Assembly (NCBI RefSeq): GCF_000024005.1
Contig: NC_013132.1
Location: 2,412,001-2,476,000, forward strand
Direction of reading: 5' to 3'
Source: Chitinophaga pinensis DSM 2588
GTDB lineage: Bacteria; Bacteroidota; Bacteroidia; Chitinophagales; Chitinophagaceae
DNA length: 64,000 bases
Every line of letters begins with the position of its first letter. The stretch's first letter is position 1. A model generated the notes under the pieces. It did not search any database, had not been told where the DNA came from, and saw nothing but the letters and a program-made list of their open reading frames with translations. The position numbers and the translations under genes were made by a program. Shown in pieces: positions 1 through 9,311 of the stretch.

Positions 1-1205
1 GTACCTGTTTCAATCTGTGCATCCAGTACGGCGAACCAGAGATCCTGTGCCTTTACTGTTTTACGTGCACGGTTTTCTTTCTCATATTTTGTGTAGAGTT
101 TTTCGAACTCTTCACCCCAGCATTCGTGCAGTCCTGGTGCTTCGTGTGGACAGAACAGGCTCCAGTCGCCATTTTCTTCTACACGTCTCATGAACAGATC
201 TGGTACCCACAGTGCATAGAAGAGATCTCTTGCACGCATTTCTTCCTTACCATGGTTTTTACGCAGGTCAAGGAATTCGAAGATATCAGCGTGCCATGGT
301 TCCAGGTAGATCGCGAAAGCGCCTTTACGTTTACCACCGCCCTGGTCTACATAACGTGCAGTATCATTGAATACACGCAGCATTGGAATGATACCATTAG
401 AGGTACCGTTGGTACCGCTGATATAAGAACCTGTAGCGCGGATATTGTGGATGCTCAGACCAATACCACCAGCACTCTGGGAGATCTTTGCAGTTTGTTT
501 CAGTGTATCGTAGATACCCTCGATACTATCATCCTGCATGGTAAGGAGGAAGCAGCTGGACATCTGTGGTTTAGGTGTACCAGCATTAAAGAGGGTAGGA
601 GTTGCGTGTGTAAACCAACGCTCACTCATCAGATTGTATGTCTTGATTACAGCATCGATATCTTCTTTGTGGATACCAACAGACACACGCATGAACATAT
701 GCTGCGGACGTTCAGCCACTTTACCATCTAATTTCAGCAGGTAAGAACGTTCCAGTGTTTTGAAACCAAAATAATCAAATGCAAAGTCACGATCATAGAT
801 GATGCTGGAATCCAGGATAGCAGCATGTTTCATGACGATCTCATATACATCGTCAGCTAACAGTGGTGCTGGTTTGCCCACTTTCGGATCGATGTAGTTA
901 TACAGGTTCTCCATTGTTTTGGAGAATGATTTCACTGTATTTTTATGGAGATTGCTCACCGCGATGCGCGATGCGAGCAAGGCATAGTCAGGATGTTTTG
1001 TAGTAAGCGATGCTGCAGTTTCTGCGGCAAGATTATCCAGTTCACTGGTTGTTACTCCATCATATAAACCCTGTATCACTTTCTTTGCTACGTCTATGGC
1101 GTCTACGTACTCCGCATTCAGTCCATAACACAGCTTTTCAACACGAGCAGTAATCTTGTCAAACTTAACAGCTTCTTTGTGGCCGTCGCGCTTAATTACA
1201 AACAT
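1..1205 (-). CDS. nrdA: Ribonucleoside-diphosphate reductase, alpha subunit (N-terminal part; runs off the left edge)
   Basis: Large subunit of class I ribonucleotide reductase, which reduces NDPs to dNDPs in the cytosol with NrdB. The reverse strand is open from an ATG at 1205 to the window edge (about 401 codons). It starts with an ATP-cone-like segment ([20 protein letters not shown]), the usual allosteric domain. Further on are the SSCFLL segment, which carries the first redox-active Cys, and the AGGIGL region typical of the family. The [15 protein letters not shown] Cys and the C-terminal Cys pair lie outside the window. It follows nrdB with a 90-base gap, so the two are probably co-transcribed. 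The partial gene has no visible stop because it is cut by the edge. Confident call. Confidence 0.95.
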   Translation of the reverse strand, partial: MFVIKRDGHKEAVKFDKITARVEKLCYGLNAEYVDAIDVAKKVIQGLYDGVTTSELDNLAAETAASLTTKHPDYALLASRIAVSNLHKNTVKSFSKTMENLYNYIDPKVGKPAPLLADDVYEIVMKHAAILDSSIIYDRDFAFDYFGFKTLERSYLLKLDGKVAERPQHMFMRVSVGIHKEDIDAVIKTYNLMSERWFTHATPTLFNAGTPKPQMSSCFLLTMQDDSIEGIYDTLKQTAKISQSAGGIGLSIHNIRATGSYISGTNGTSNGIIPMLRVFNDTARYVDQGGGKRKGAFAIYLEPWHADIFEFLDLRKNHGKEEMRARDLFYALWVPDLFMRRVEENGDWSLFCPHEAPGLHECWGEEFEKLYTKYEKENRARKTVKAQDLWFAVLDAQIETG

Positions 1206-1295
1206 GGTTAAATGAATTTAAGAGGTTGAGTAAAGTATTTATTAAAATGTGGTTGTTGGCAAATTCTGCAATAACATGCAATTATTATGCCTTTA

Positions 1296-2267
1296 TCAGA
1301 AGTCTTCGTCAAGACTGAAAGTCTGTGTATCCTTACCGGACATTACGCCTGCTTTCTGATAGTCTCCCACGCGTTTTTCGAAGAAGTTTGTTTTACCCTG
1401 GAGAGAAATCATCTCCATAAAGTCAAACGGATTTGCTGTGTTAAATATTTTAGTATATCCCAGTTCACTTAACCAACGATCTGCAACGAACTCAATGTAT
1501 TCGCTCATTAACTTACTGTTCATACCGATCAGTGCTACCGGTAATGCATCAGTGATGAATTCTTTTTCGATGGCTACTGCATCGCGGATAATAGTGTGCA
1601 CCTGTTCTTCCGGCAGTCTGTTTTCCAGCATACCATACAGCAGACATGCAAATTCGCAATGTAATCCTTCATCACGGCTGATCAGTTCATTGGAGAAGGT
1701 CAGACCTGGCATCAGGCCTCTTTTCTTCAGCCAGAATATAGAGCAGAAACTGCCACTGAAGAAGATACCTTCTACAGCTGCAAATGCTACAAGACGCTCA
1801 GCGAAGTTGCCGTTTTCAATCCAGCGCAATGCCCACTTCGCTTTTTTAGTAACGGCAGGAACTGTTTCTATTGCATGGAACAGGCGATCTTTTTCAACCG
1901 GATCTTTTACATAAGTGTCTATTAATAATGCATATGTTTCAGAGTGGATGTTTTCCATCATGATCTGGAAACCATAGAAGCAACGTGCTTCGGGTAACTG
2001 TACTTCACTCATGAAATTAACAGCGAGGTTTTCGTTAACGATACCATCACTTGCTGCGAAAAATGCGAGTACATGGGTAATGAAATGACGTTCCCCATCG
2101 TTGAGATTATTCCAGTCCTTCATATCTGCACTGAGATCGATCTCCTCTGCTGTCCAGAAACTAGCCTCATGTTGTTTGTATTTCTCCCATACTTTCGGAT
2201 AATTGATAGGCAGCAATACAAATCTGTCTTTGTTTTCCTTTAAAAGCAGTTCATTCTCTAAATTCAT
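1296..2267 (-). CDS. nrdB: Ribonucleoside-diphosphate reductase, beta (radical) subunit, class Ia type
   Basis: Ferritin-like small subunit (323 aa, normal for short NrdB) that houses the di-iron/tyrosyl radical cofactor used by NrdA. The segment [12 protein letters not shown] has E105, H108 and Y112 spaced exactly like the E. coli R2 ligands E115/H118 and radical Tyr122, which points to class Ia chemistry. A second helix pair has [12 protein letters not shown] with Glu and His ligands. It ends DEDF and lies upstream of nrdA on the same strand; the nrdB-nrdA order is common in Bacteroidota. The upstream region has a candidate promoter and a possible structured leader. Confidence 0.96.
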   Translation of the reverse strand: MNLENELLLKENKDRFVLLPINYPKVWEKYKQHEASFWTAEEIDLSADMKDWNNLNDGERHFITHVLAFFAASDGIVNENLAVNFMSEVQLPEARCFYGFQIMMENIHSETYALLIDTYVKDPVEKDRLFHAIETVPAVTKKAKWALRWIENGNFAERLVAFAAVEGIFFSGSFCSIFWLKKRGLMPGLTFSNELISRDEGLHCEFACLLYGMLENRLPEEQVHTIIRDAVAIEKEFITDALPVALIGMNSKLMSEYIEFVADRWLSELGYTKIFNTANPFDFMEMISLQGKTNFFEKRVGDYQKAGVMSGKDTQTFSLDEDF

Positions 2268-2373
2268 CGCTCAATAAATTTTATATATGGTTAACGTATG
2301 AAGATAGAAAGGACATGAAGGAGAGATTATCCCCATTTTAAGTTATTCATTGGACCCTTTCCTGTTACCCTTT

Positions 2374-2482
2374 GATACGTGAGTGTGTTCCGATCGAAAT
2401 TTCTTGTGCCAGCTCGGTTTGAAATGTTCATACCCGGCTTCCGGGGTTGCGCTCATATTCCTGGAGACTTGTTACTCGTATC
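2374..2482. ncRNA. Candidate structured RNA or structured leader in the nrdB / ABC transporter intergenic region
   Basis: The 465-base gap between nrdB and the ABC transporter holds no gene. Within it, an outer stem GATACG(TG)AGT (2374-2384) with ACTCGTATC (2474-2482) encloses two further hairpins: GAAATTTC with GAAATGTTC, and a GC-rich ACCCGG-CTT-CCGGG. Together they look like a three-way junction of about 109 nt. It could be a leader of nrdBA on the reverse strand, a leader of the ABC genes, or an independent RNA such as a 6S-type RNA. I cannot assign a family or even the strand. The rest of the gap is AT-rich without other recognisable signals. Confidence 0.25.
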
Positions 2483-2493
2483 GTGAACTGTTA

Positions 2494-2501
2494 CAAATGT
2501 A
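2494..2501 (-). promoter_or_regulatory. Candidate -7 promoter element for nrdBA
   Basis: The reverse strand reads TACATTTG, which fits the Bacteroidota -7 consensus TAnnTTTG. If used, nrdB would have a leader of about 220 nt that includes the candidate structured RNA. No clear -33 TTTG partner is seen, so this is weak. Confidence 0.25.
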
Positions 2502-2732
2502 CACAGGAATAGCTGGGGTGCCTGTTTAAGTTTTTAACAGACTGTGGAAAAAGAGCGGATGAATTTTGGAAAGGTAATCTGAGAGGGCAATTAGCCGTTT
2601 TTAAGGAATTTAAATCCACAATTTTGGGTTTTTAACGGCTCCATAACCCGCAAAGTTTTGTTAAATCCACTGCTGGTAACTGAAATTCAGCTATTTAATC
2701 CACATATTTACAAATAAATCATATCTCTTTTC

Positions 2733-3365
2733 ATGGCATCGCATGTTATTAATCTTCAACAAGTTGTAAAAAGCTATCACGACACTGTCATACTCGATAT
2801 CCCCCGCCTGGAGCTGGATTATGGGGTATATTGGCTTTTAGGTGGCAATGGCGCCGGTAAAACAACTTCCATGAAGGTGATGGCAGGGTTGATTCCATTC
2901 CAGGGGGATATATTGTTGGACGGTACCATCAGTTGTAACAAACAACCTGTGCAATACCGCCGGTATGTGAATTACGCAGAGGCGGAGCCGTTGTATCCTG
3001 GATTTATTACTGGCAGCGACCTGGTGGCATTGTATGCGAAAACGAAAGGTCAGGGATTCAAAGATGTACAGGAAATGATTGATTTACTGGGACTTGGATC
3101 ATTTATCCACAGGCCCGTGAGCGGCTATTCCAGCGGTATGTTGAAAAAGGTGTCTCTTCTGCTGGCGTTTACCGGACGTCCGAAAGTAATATTGCTGGAT
3201 GAACCATTAATTACGCTTGATACACAATCACTTCCATTGTTATACACATTGGTGGAAACGTTTCACCAACAATATGGCGTCACCTTCTGTATTACTTCGC
3301 ATCAGCCGGTAACGGCAGGATCTATCCAATTGCAGGTGCAGGACAAAAACATTGTGAAAATCTAA
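2733..3365 (+). CDS. ABC transporter ATP-binding protein
   Basis: Cytosolic nucleotide-binding subunit (210 aa) of an ABC-2 type transporter. Walker A GGNGAGKTT is at residues 38-46, the signature SGYSSGM at 130-136 (the degenerate YSxGM form seen in ABC-2 exporters), Walker B VILLDEP at 152-158, and an H-loop His in CITSHQP. The multi-pass membrane gene starts 10 bases downstream and is the likely permease partner. The substrate cannot be deduced. The protein ends soon after the H-loop, so it has no extra C-terminal domain. Confidence 0.9.
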   Translation: MASHVINLQQVVKSYHDTVILDIPRLELDYGVYWLLGGNGAGKTTSMKVMAGLIPFQGDILLDGTISCNKQPVQYRRYVNYAEAEPLYPGFITGSDLVALYAKTKGQGFKDVQEMIDLLGLGSFIHRPVSGYSSGMLKKVSLLLAFTGRPKVILLDEPLITLDTQSLPLLYTLVETFHQQYGVTFCITSHQPVTAGSIQLQVQDKNIVKI

Positions 3366-3375
3366 GTTATCCACA

Positions 3376-4482
3376 ATGGCATTATCCAAAATATTCACAA
3401 CCCGCTTTTACGCGAAGAATACTGGTTTCTTCCTGGTGATCTTTTACTTTTTCTTTGGAATCGTTCCTGGCGGACAACTTCCTTCTTATCACTATACCCT
3501 TATAAAAGGCTTTACGGGGAGTCCTGGCTTCCTTGCGCTCGTCTGCTTGCTGTGGTTGCTATACAATCTGAAGTGTATTGCCTTTATCATCAATGTTTTA
3601 TCTACAAAAGAACATTCTTTTTTATATGGTACGCTAGGGATACTGGAGGGAAGTGCCAGGTGGCGTACCTGGTTATGGATACACCTGACTTTATATGCAC
3701 CAGTGCTGATCTACAGTCTTATATCCGCAGTTGTAGCAGCAAAGCTGGGCTTTCATCTGGCAACGTCTGTGATCGTATTATTCAGCGTACTGATGCTGCT
3801 GGTGCCGCTGTGGATATATCTTAATAAGATGAAGCATCCGGGTACCGTCTCCGTACTGTCCAGATGGCAGCAATGGTTCAACAGGACAGTCCGGAAACAT
3901 ATATGGTCCTTTTACGGGCATGAATTACTCAATAATAATATGCGCTCACTGGGTATGGCAAAAATAGCAGCTGCTGTTATTGTCATTATCACCTGCTCCT
4001 TAATGGCAGACAAATACGATGAGCGCGTCCTGTTGGTTGGGATACTTATATGTGTGTTAGCACAGAGTGTACTGGTGTATAATCACAGGCGCTTTGACGA
4101 TCTTTACCTTTCAATGCTGCCACAGTTGCCGGTACCCTTGTGGAAAAGATACCTGCAGATGGGCGGATTGTACCTGGCGCTTGTTGCGCCGGAAAGCGTA
4201 TTACTTATTTATAAGACCTGGCAGCAGGCAAACCCCATCCATTGGGTGATGTTAATAACCAGCAGTCTGTCTATGTTGATGCTGTTCCGCAGTATCCTGT
4301 ATTTTCCACGAATAGACCAGGACAAGTATTTCCGGTGGGTACTGATCATTGTTGTGACCATACTTTTTATGGGATTAGCCCGGTTGTACTGGTACGGCAT
4401 TGTGGGTATGCAGGCTGTGGCAGGGATCATTTTTTACAATAGGTATTACCGTTATGAGGCGCCATTGGAAAAAGTGGACTAA
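3376..4482 (+). CDS. Multi-pass membrane protein, probable permease subunit of the upstream ABC transporter
   Basis: A 368-aa hydrophobic protein with roughly ten predicted membrane segments, for example FFLVIFYFFFGIVPG near the N-terminus, a cluster around IAAAVIVIITCSLMA, and LIIVVTILFMGLARLYWYGIV near the C-terminus. It starts 10 bases after the ATPase gene, so the two form an operon and presumably one export complex. I recognise no defined family beyond an ABC-2-like permease. The substrate is unknown. Function is inferred mainly from the pairing. Confidence 0.75.
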   Translation: MALSKIFTTRFYAKNTGFFLVIFYFFFGIVPGGQLPSYHYTLIKGFTGSPGFLALVCLLWLLYNLKCIAFIINVLSTKEHSFLYGTLGILEGSARWRTWLWIHLTLYAPVLIYSLISAVVAAKLGFHLATSVIVLFSVLMLLVPLWIYLNKMKHPGTVSVLSRWQQWFNRTVRKHIWSFYGHELLNNNMRSLGMAKIAAAVIVIITCSLMADKYDERVLLVGILICVLAQSVLVYNHRRFDDLYLSMLPQLPVPLWKRYLQMGGLYLALVAPESVLLIYKTWQQANPIHWVMLITSSLSMLMLFRSILYFPRIDQDKYFRWVLIIVVTILFMGLARLYWYGIVGMQAVAGIIFYNRYYRYEAPLEKVD

Positions 4483-4577
4483 AACCCTTCATTATCATAA
4501 TAAAAATAGAGGTATATTCGTTCGAAAGGCTGTGACATCGGTTAGGGAAGGCACAAAATATACATAACCATTCACCT

Positions 4578-5450
4578 ATGGGTTTCTTATCAAAATTCTT
4601 TGGTAAACGTAGCAAAGCTGTTTTAGAGGACCAATTGCCGGTTGTACACATAGCCGATGATGATGAAAGGATGAACTGGGCCATTGAGAAGGCAAATGCC
4701 ACTTTGCATTATTTCCAGCATAGTCTGTTGCAACCGGAACCGGTACAACAATATTTCTCCGTAAAAGTACTGATCGACGACGGCATCAACCGTGAACATC
4801 TCTGGTTAACCTCTCCCAGTTTTGACGATGAAGGAAACCTGTATGGCGTAGTGGGTAATAAACCCGTCTATGTTAATTCTGTGTCTGTTAACCAGAAGAT
4901 CGGTATCGATCCACGTTTTATTTCCGACTGGATGATCATTGAAGATGGCCGCCTGATTGGCGGATACACTATCCGGGCTATCCGTGAAGGGAAACCGATA
5001 CATGAATGGCAGGAGTTTGATCGTCAGGTAGGGCTTTATATTGATGAAGGAATTGATTACTTTGTACACGACTTTTCCACGCCAGAAGGCGCCATACTAT
5101 GCCTGGAAGATGCTTATGACGAGCATGATATAGAAAAAGCGATTGCCTGTAAGAACTTTGTAGAGGAAGGGAGACTGTTACTGATGAGGATGAATGATAT
5201 ATACAATGGTAATGACATCCTGCAGACTACCGCCGACATTCTGCGTACATCTTTCATAAAAAGCCTGGAAAAGGAAGGATTTCCCACGTTTAAAGGACTT
5301 CGCCGTGCTTTTCCTTATCGTAAGAAGATTACGGAACAGCTGTATCTGATTACGCAGGTTTACATCTTTCCAAGTGGAGAAAAAGCCAGACAGCAGATCT
5401 ATACTTTCAAAGGTAAGGATGGCTGGCGGGTATTAAATATTGCTGAATAA
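4578..5450 (+). CDS. DUF2314 domain-containing protein
   Basis: Soluble 290-aa protein. Residues about 30-135 fit the DUF2314 (YegJ-like) pattern: EKANATLHYFQHSL, then VKVLIDDG..EHLWL, then GNKPVYV..VSVNQKIGI and a DWMIIEDGRLIGGYTI segment. The C-terminal half (about 150-290) has no recognised domain. There is no signal peptide, so it is cytosolic. DUF2314 has no established biochemical function. It sits 95 bases after the ABC permease and could be a separate transcription unit. Confidence 0.75.
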   Translation: MGFLSKFFGKRSKAVLEDQLPVVHIADDDERMNWAIEKANATLHYFQHSLLQPEPVQQYFSVKVLIDDGINREHLWLTSPSFDDEGNLYGVVGNKPVYVNSVSVNQKIGIDPRFISDWMIIEDGRLIGGYTIRAIREGKPIHEWQEFDRQVGLYIDEGIDYFVHDFSTPEGAILCLEDAYDEHDIEKAIACKNFVEEGRLLLMRMNDIYNGNDILQTTADILRTSFIKSLEKEGFPTFKGLRRAFPYRKKITEQLYLITQVYIFPSGEKARQQIYTFKGKDGWRVLNIAE

Positions 5451-5479
5451 CAAAAACACAGGTCCATATAATCCATGTC

Positions 5480-6559
5480 ATGATGAAGATGCTAAGCCAA
5501 ACTATGCTGCTCCTGCTGGCAGCCATCACAACTTTTGCACAGCAAAAACCATTGAACGTAGGCGTTGCCGGCCTTACACACGACCACGTGCATCTGCTGA
5601 TGCACCAGTGGAAAAAAGGGCAGGTGACCATTGCCGGTATTGCCGAATCGGACGCTCAGCTGATCGCCCGTTATAAGAAAAGTTATCAGTTACCGGATTC
5701 ACTTTTCTATCCTGATCTGGCCACATTGCTGGCGCATAAACATCCGGATGCCGTACTGGCTTATAATGCCGTGGCAGAGCATATTAATGTGGTAGAAGTC
5801 TGCGCGCCCAAAGGTATTTCCGTAATGGTGGAGAAACCGCTGGCGGCTACAGTCGCGCAGGCAGACCGTATGGCGGCACTGGCCAGAAAGCACCATATAC
5901 ATCTGTTGACCAATTATGAAACTACCTGGTACAATACGAACCAATATGTATATGACCTGGTGAAGAAACAGGATGCTGTTGGGCCGGTACGGAAAATGGT
6001 TGTACACGACGGTCATGAAGGACCGAGGGAAATCGGTTGTTCTGAAGACTTCCTGAAATGGCTGACCGACCCTGTGAAAAACGGCGGTGGCGCGCTGATG
6101 GACTTTGGTTGTTACGGCGCTAATCTGATGACCTGGATGATGGATGGCAAAGCGCCTATTTCAGTGACAGCCGTAGCGCGTCACATCAAACCTGCGGTAT
6201 ATCCGAAAGTAGAGGATGATGCTACTATTTTGTTGGAATATCCAGAGGCGACAGGTATCATCGAAGCCTCCTGGAACTGGCCTTTCAGTATTAAGGACTG
6301 GGAGGTATTTGGTAAGTCAGGCTACCTGCACGCACTGAATCCAAATGATCTGCAACAACGGAAAAAAAGTGAATATCAGCCGCTTAAAGTACCGGAAGCA
6401 ACCTATACGGATAATATTACATATCTTGCAGCTGTATTGAATGGCTCCCTGAAGCCTGATAATGATCTTTCTTCGCTGGAAAATAACCTGATTGTCGTGC
6501 GCATACTGGAAGCAGCCCGCACTTCAGTGAAGGAAGGCAGGAAGGTCATGTTAAAGTAG
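5480..6559 (+). CDS. Exported Gfo/Idh/MocA-family oxidoreductase
   Basis: NAD(P)-dependent sugar-oxidoreductase-like protein (359 aa). The N-terminus has a Sec-type signal peptide (hydrophobic MLLLLAAITTFAQQ, no twin arginine and no lipobox). The Rossmann part begins LNVGVAGLTHDHVH and carries the family's EKP motif in VMVEKPLAA. The C-terminal half has the alpha/beta dimerisation domain (GGGALMDFGCYGANLMTWMM). Substrate unknown. The start ATG at 5480 is followed closely by a second Met. Export of a nucleotide-dependent enzyme by the Sec route is odd, because cofactor is normally loaded before Tat export. A strong hairpin follows the stop. Confidence 0.85.
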   Translation: MMKMLSQTMLLLLAAITTFAQQKPLNVGVAGLTHDHVHLLMHQWKKGQVTIAGIAESDAQLIARYKKSYQLPDSLFYPDLATLLAHKHPDAVLAYNAVAEHINVVEVCAPKGISVMVEKPLAATVAQADRMAALARKHHIHLLTNYETTWYNTNQYVYDLVKKQDAVGPVRKMVVHDGHEGPREIGCSEDFLKWLTDPVKNGGGALMDFGCYGANLMTWMMDGKAPISVTAVARHIKPAVYPKVEDDATILLEYPEATGIIEASWNWPFSIKDWEVFGKSGYLHALNPNDLQQRKKSEYQPLKVPEATYTDNITYLAAVLNGSLKPDNDLSSLENNLIVVRILEAARTSVKEGRKVMLK

Positions 6560-6601
6560 TCATTTTAGCTACCAGACAAGCAACAACATTAAACATATGC
6601 G

Positions 6602-6637
6602 CAGCCACACCGTTGTCCACAAACAACGGTGTGGCTG
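6602..6637 (+). terminator. Hairpin terminator after the Gfo/Idh/MocA gene
   Basis: A perfect 15-bp stem, CAGCCACACCGTTGT (6602-6616) with its complement at 6623-6637, and a 6-nt loop. It lies 43 bases after the stop. The T-tract is poor (TCTTGAT), so termination may be partial. Confidence 0.65.
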
Positions 6638-6684
6638 TCTTGATATAAGACTATCCAACAGTAACACTATTTTAAAAGGAACCT

Positions 6685-7536
6685 ATGTCTAACCAAACCA
6701 AGAGAATTCAGTCGCCGAGAGAACGTGCCTGGATTATTACCCTTACCGCGCTGTTTGGAATAACAGCTGTCCTGCTATTCTACATTATCATTTGTATCTG
6801 GCCTTCCGGCTATGTAAGCAGTAAAGACCCTTTCCGCCTTTTCGGCACCGTGTATACCATTACAGCAGAACACCGTTTTCTGTTGCTGATGATACTTGGC
6901 GGTGCGCTGGGGGCTAATGTTCACCTCATCATCTCATTTACCGCATTTGTAGGTAACCGTATGTTTGTTACTACCTGGATCCCGTGGTACCTGTTAAGAC
7001 CCGTGATCGGCGCCGGTATGGCTATGTTTTTTTATATGCTGCTGAGAGGCGGGATATTGACTTACAGTCCGCCGGTAGCGCCACAGTTGCCGGAAAATAG
7101 CCAGTTAACAGAAAATACCTCTTCTGCACCTGTTACAGAAGGAAATGTGCAGGAAGGCAATGTACAGGAGGGGAATGTACGTCCGGATTCTCCGGAGCAG
7201 GCAGCAACGAAGGTTGATACTGCAAAACCTGATTGTCCGCCGGTAGTGAATGAGGCAATACCAGCGGCTACCCGCGATGAAGCGAATCAGCCAAGAGACA
7301 GCGTTCCGCTGAACCCTTATGGTATGATGGCAATTGCCTGCCTGGTCGGACTGTTTTCCAAAGAAGCGTCTGAAAAACTGGAAGAAGTGTTCAAGACCTT
7401 ATTCAATGTAAAGGACAAGGCGCAGTTTAAAGATCCTTTACCAAAAGACAGGGAACAGACTGCCCAGAACGATACTGATTCTTCCACTGATGCGGATACC
7501 GATCTGACAGATCAGAAAACAGAACCAGCGGAATAA
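6685..7536 (+). CDS. Membrane protein of unknown function with low-complexity loop
   Basis: A 283-aa protein with about three N-terminal membrane helices (residues about 15-40, 60-90 and 92-118). An acidic, Pro/Glu/Asn-rich segment follows (about 125-205) that contains a tandem repeat EGNVQEGNVQEGNV. Another hydrophobic stretch (YGMMAIACLVGLFS) precedes a charged tail rich in Asp/Thr. The segment KEASEKLEEVFKTLF after the last hydrophobic stretch resembles tails of small bacterial membrane proteins whose role is not known. I recognise no family. It is convergent with the next gene, with stops only a few bases apart. Confidence 0.7.
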   Translation: MSNQTKRIQSPRERAWIITLTALFGITAVLLFYIIICIWPSGYVSSKDPFRLFGTVYTITAEHRFLLLMILGGALGANVHLIISFTAFVGNRMFVTTWIPWYLLRPVIGAGMAMFFYMLLRGGILTYSPPVAPQLPENSQLTENTSSAPVTEGNVQEGNVQEGNVRPDSPEQAATKVDTAKPDCPPVVNEAIPAATRDEANQPRDSVPLNPYGMMAIACLVGLFSKEASEKLEEVFKTLFNVKDKAQFKDPLPKDREQTAQNDTDSSTDADTDLTDQKTEPAE

Positions 7537-7540
7537 TCGA

Positions 7541-9094
7541 TCAGATTCTTTTTTCTTTCCGAACAAATTTCCGGTGTATGATCTCCTGCACCGGAATTCC
7601 TTCTATTTTACTTTCCAGCCAGGAAATAATATCCAGGTACAGGAATGACCTGCGTTCGTAAGGATTCTGTGAAAGCTGCACCAATCTTTCTTTCAGATCG
7701 GCAAAGGCGCTACGCAGCGCTTTTGGATGGGCGTAAATGTTCCTGCGTAGGAATTTGAGGATTTCCTCCATCATCTGACCAAGGTCTTTGTTTTTTGCGA
7801 TGAAGTGGTAAACGGACTTGATCAGGTATTCCACCAGACTGTAATTCTCCAGTTCATAGTGGGCAATAAGGTGTAGTATTCTTGCAAAGCACTGAATATC
7901 AGCACGTAAATTGCCTATACGCAGGTGTATGATCTTATTCAGGTACACGATCGCCTTGTTGTTATCGCCGCTACCGAAGTACAGGCAGGCGATCTTGTAG
8001 TAGAACAGCAACACGCGGTGCTGGTCTATTTTCAGCTGATGCTCGGCGATATCGGCTTCCAGCTGTGGTACCAGTGATAATCCTTCACTGAAAGTACCCT
8101 CCAGGAAGTAGTGGTTGATACGGGCTGTATACACGTATACAAAGGCAGATGTTTTAGTGTTTTCGTTAAAACTCTCCTGATTCTCTGTAATAAACGTTTC
8201 CAGTGCAGCCAGGTCTTTCATGAACTTGTCGTGGTTCATGGTGTAGAAGTGGGCGGTCAGCAGGTTGTGCATCGCTTTGATATATAGCTCTACGTCGGTA
8301 CGCTGGAGGGAAGGGTATTCATTGAAAAGGTTCACCCATTTCTGGGTATAGCGGTAAAACATGACAAAATCCTGGAGGATATAGTAATACCAGCTATAGG
8401 CCTGATAAAGGTGTATCTTCTCATAGAAGCTCATGTCCTTGCTACAGTCGGGCGGCAATTCGTGCTCAAAGAAGGACTTTACCATTTTGGCGTCTTTCTC
8501 GTCCCGGGCATGGCCTAATTTCAGGTACAGGCCGTACATCCGGAGGGATAAGGTAGACAGGCGACTGATATTGCTGAGGCGGAGTTCTATCTGGCGGGAT
8601 TCTGCACTGAGCTCATCAGCCCGGTTTTCCAGGCTGCGGGTGATGTGTCTGCTCTCGATCTGTTTTTCAAACTCAATAATTTCATAGCTTAGCATCACTT
8701 CTTCCTGCTCAATAGCCGTTACTTTGGCTTTGGAGAGAATGCGAAGGCTCTGGTTGTAAAGTCCCTTACTATATAACACCCGTGCGTAGTCCAGTTGTTC
8801 CCTGAGGTCAATCAGGGGGTCTTTCTGCTTGTACAGCAGGCGGAGGCTGGTCAGCAGTTGTTTATATAAATGGGCTTTTACATTACTGAGTTGTTGTTTT
8901 TTGATAGCGGGTATCTTTTTGAGGATCAATTCCTCATCATACTCCTTTAACTTGTCCAGGGTATTGAATAACTGAATGAAAAGGACGTCCTCTTTAGTAT
9001 TATTTTTATTAAAAGCAAGTTGAAAATTCCGTTTTTCGGCTTTCGTCAGTGTTTTTATTAATATAAACAGAGCGTCGTGCTGGTTGTTGGACAT
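7541..9094 (-). CDS. Large helical-repeat protein of unknown function
   Basis: A 517-aa cytosolic protein, highly charged and almost entirely alpha-helical by composition, beginning MSNNQHDALFILIKTLTKAE. Segments such as ALVYSK..YNQSLRILSKAK-type helix pairs and IACLYFGSGDNNKAIVYLNK resemble TPR-like repeats, so it may be a protein-interaction scaffold. No enzyme motif or membrane segment is present. Proteins of this look recur in Chitinophagaceae. Function unknown. It is divergent from the leu operon, sharing a 217-base intergenic region. Confidence 0.75.
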   Translation of the reverse strand: MSNNQHDALFILIKTLTKAEKRNFQLAFNKNNTKEDVLFIQLFNTLDKLKEYDEELILKKIPAIKKQQLSNVKAHLYKQLLTSLRLLYKQKDPLIDLREQLDYARVLYSKGLYNQSLRILSKAKVTAIEQEEVMLSYEIIEFEKQIESRHITRSLENRADELSAESRQIELRLSNISRLSTLSLRMYGLYLKLGHARDEKDAKMVKSFFEHELPPDCSKDMSFYEKIHLYQAYSWYYYILQDFVMFYRYTQKWVNLFNEYPSLQRTDVELYIKAMHNLLTAHFYTMNHDKFMKDLAALETFITENQESFNENTKTSAFVYVYTARINHYFLEGTFSEGLSLVPQLEADIAEHQLKIDQHRVLLFYYKIACLYFGSGDNNKAIVYLNKIIHLRIGNLRADIQCFARILHLIAHYELENYSLVEYLIKSVYHFIAKNKDLGQMMEEILKFLRRNIYAHPKALRSAFADLKERLVQLSQNPYERRSFLYLDIISWLESKIEGIPVQEIIHRKFVRKEKRI

Positions 9095-9117
9095 CGTTAA
9101 TAATGTGTTATAATTAG

Positions 9118-9146
9118 CTGACAGTCAAATTGATATCGCCTGTCAG
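9118..9146. promoter_or_regulatory. Inverted repeat CTGACAG-n15-CTGTCAG between divergent genes
   Basis: Perfect 7-base arms at 9118-9124 and 9140-9146 lie upstream of leuC and of the divergent helical-repeat gene. The geometry suits a dimeric regulator site, but no regulator gene is adjacent. Confidence 0.3.
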
Positions 9147-9205
9147 GCGTAGTTATATATCGTAATTAAGTCAAATTTAGCTATATGTTAATTAACATTG
9201 ACCAT

Positions 9206-9213
9206 TAGCTTTG
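9206..9213 (+). promoter_or_regulatory. Candidate -7 promoter element of the leu operon
   Basis: TAGCTTTG fits TAnnTTTG exactly. Transcription from it would begin near 9220 and give a leader of about 90 nt. It would also exclude translation from the in-frame ATG at 9198, which supports the leuC start at 9312. Confidence 0.4.
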
Positions 9214-9265
9214 AAGGTACAAACAAACTAGGAAGCACAAAATTATCAATTTCGCTGGTGCCAAT

Positions 9266-9289
9266 GGGCCGATCATCTCTGCCCGGCCC
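9266..9289 (+). promoter_or_regulatory. GC-rich hairpin in the leuC leader
   Basis: GGGCCG (9266-9271) pairs with CGGCCC (9284-9289) across a 12-nt loop, 23 bases before the leuC start. It could modulate translation or be a remnant attenuator. No leucine-rich leader peptide is evident. Confidence 0.3.
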
Positions 9290-9311
9290 GCCACAAAATG
9301 TAAAATTACGG

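Noticed and set aside
126..731. Forward reading frame of about 200 codons over the left edge
   Set aside because: It is antisense to nrdA; the reverse frame encodes a clear RNR alpha subunit, and the forward translation has no family features.
9198..9311. In-frame N-terminal extension of leuC
   Set aside because: LeuC proteins begin [10 protein letters not shown]; the extension resembles no known segment and would start before the likely transcription start.
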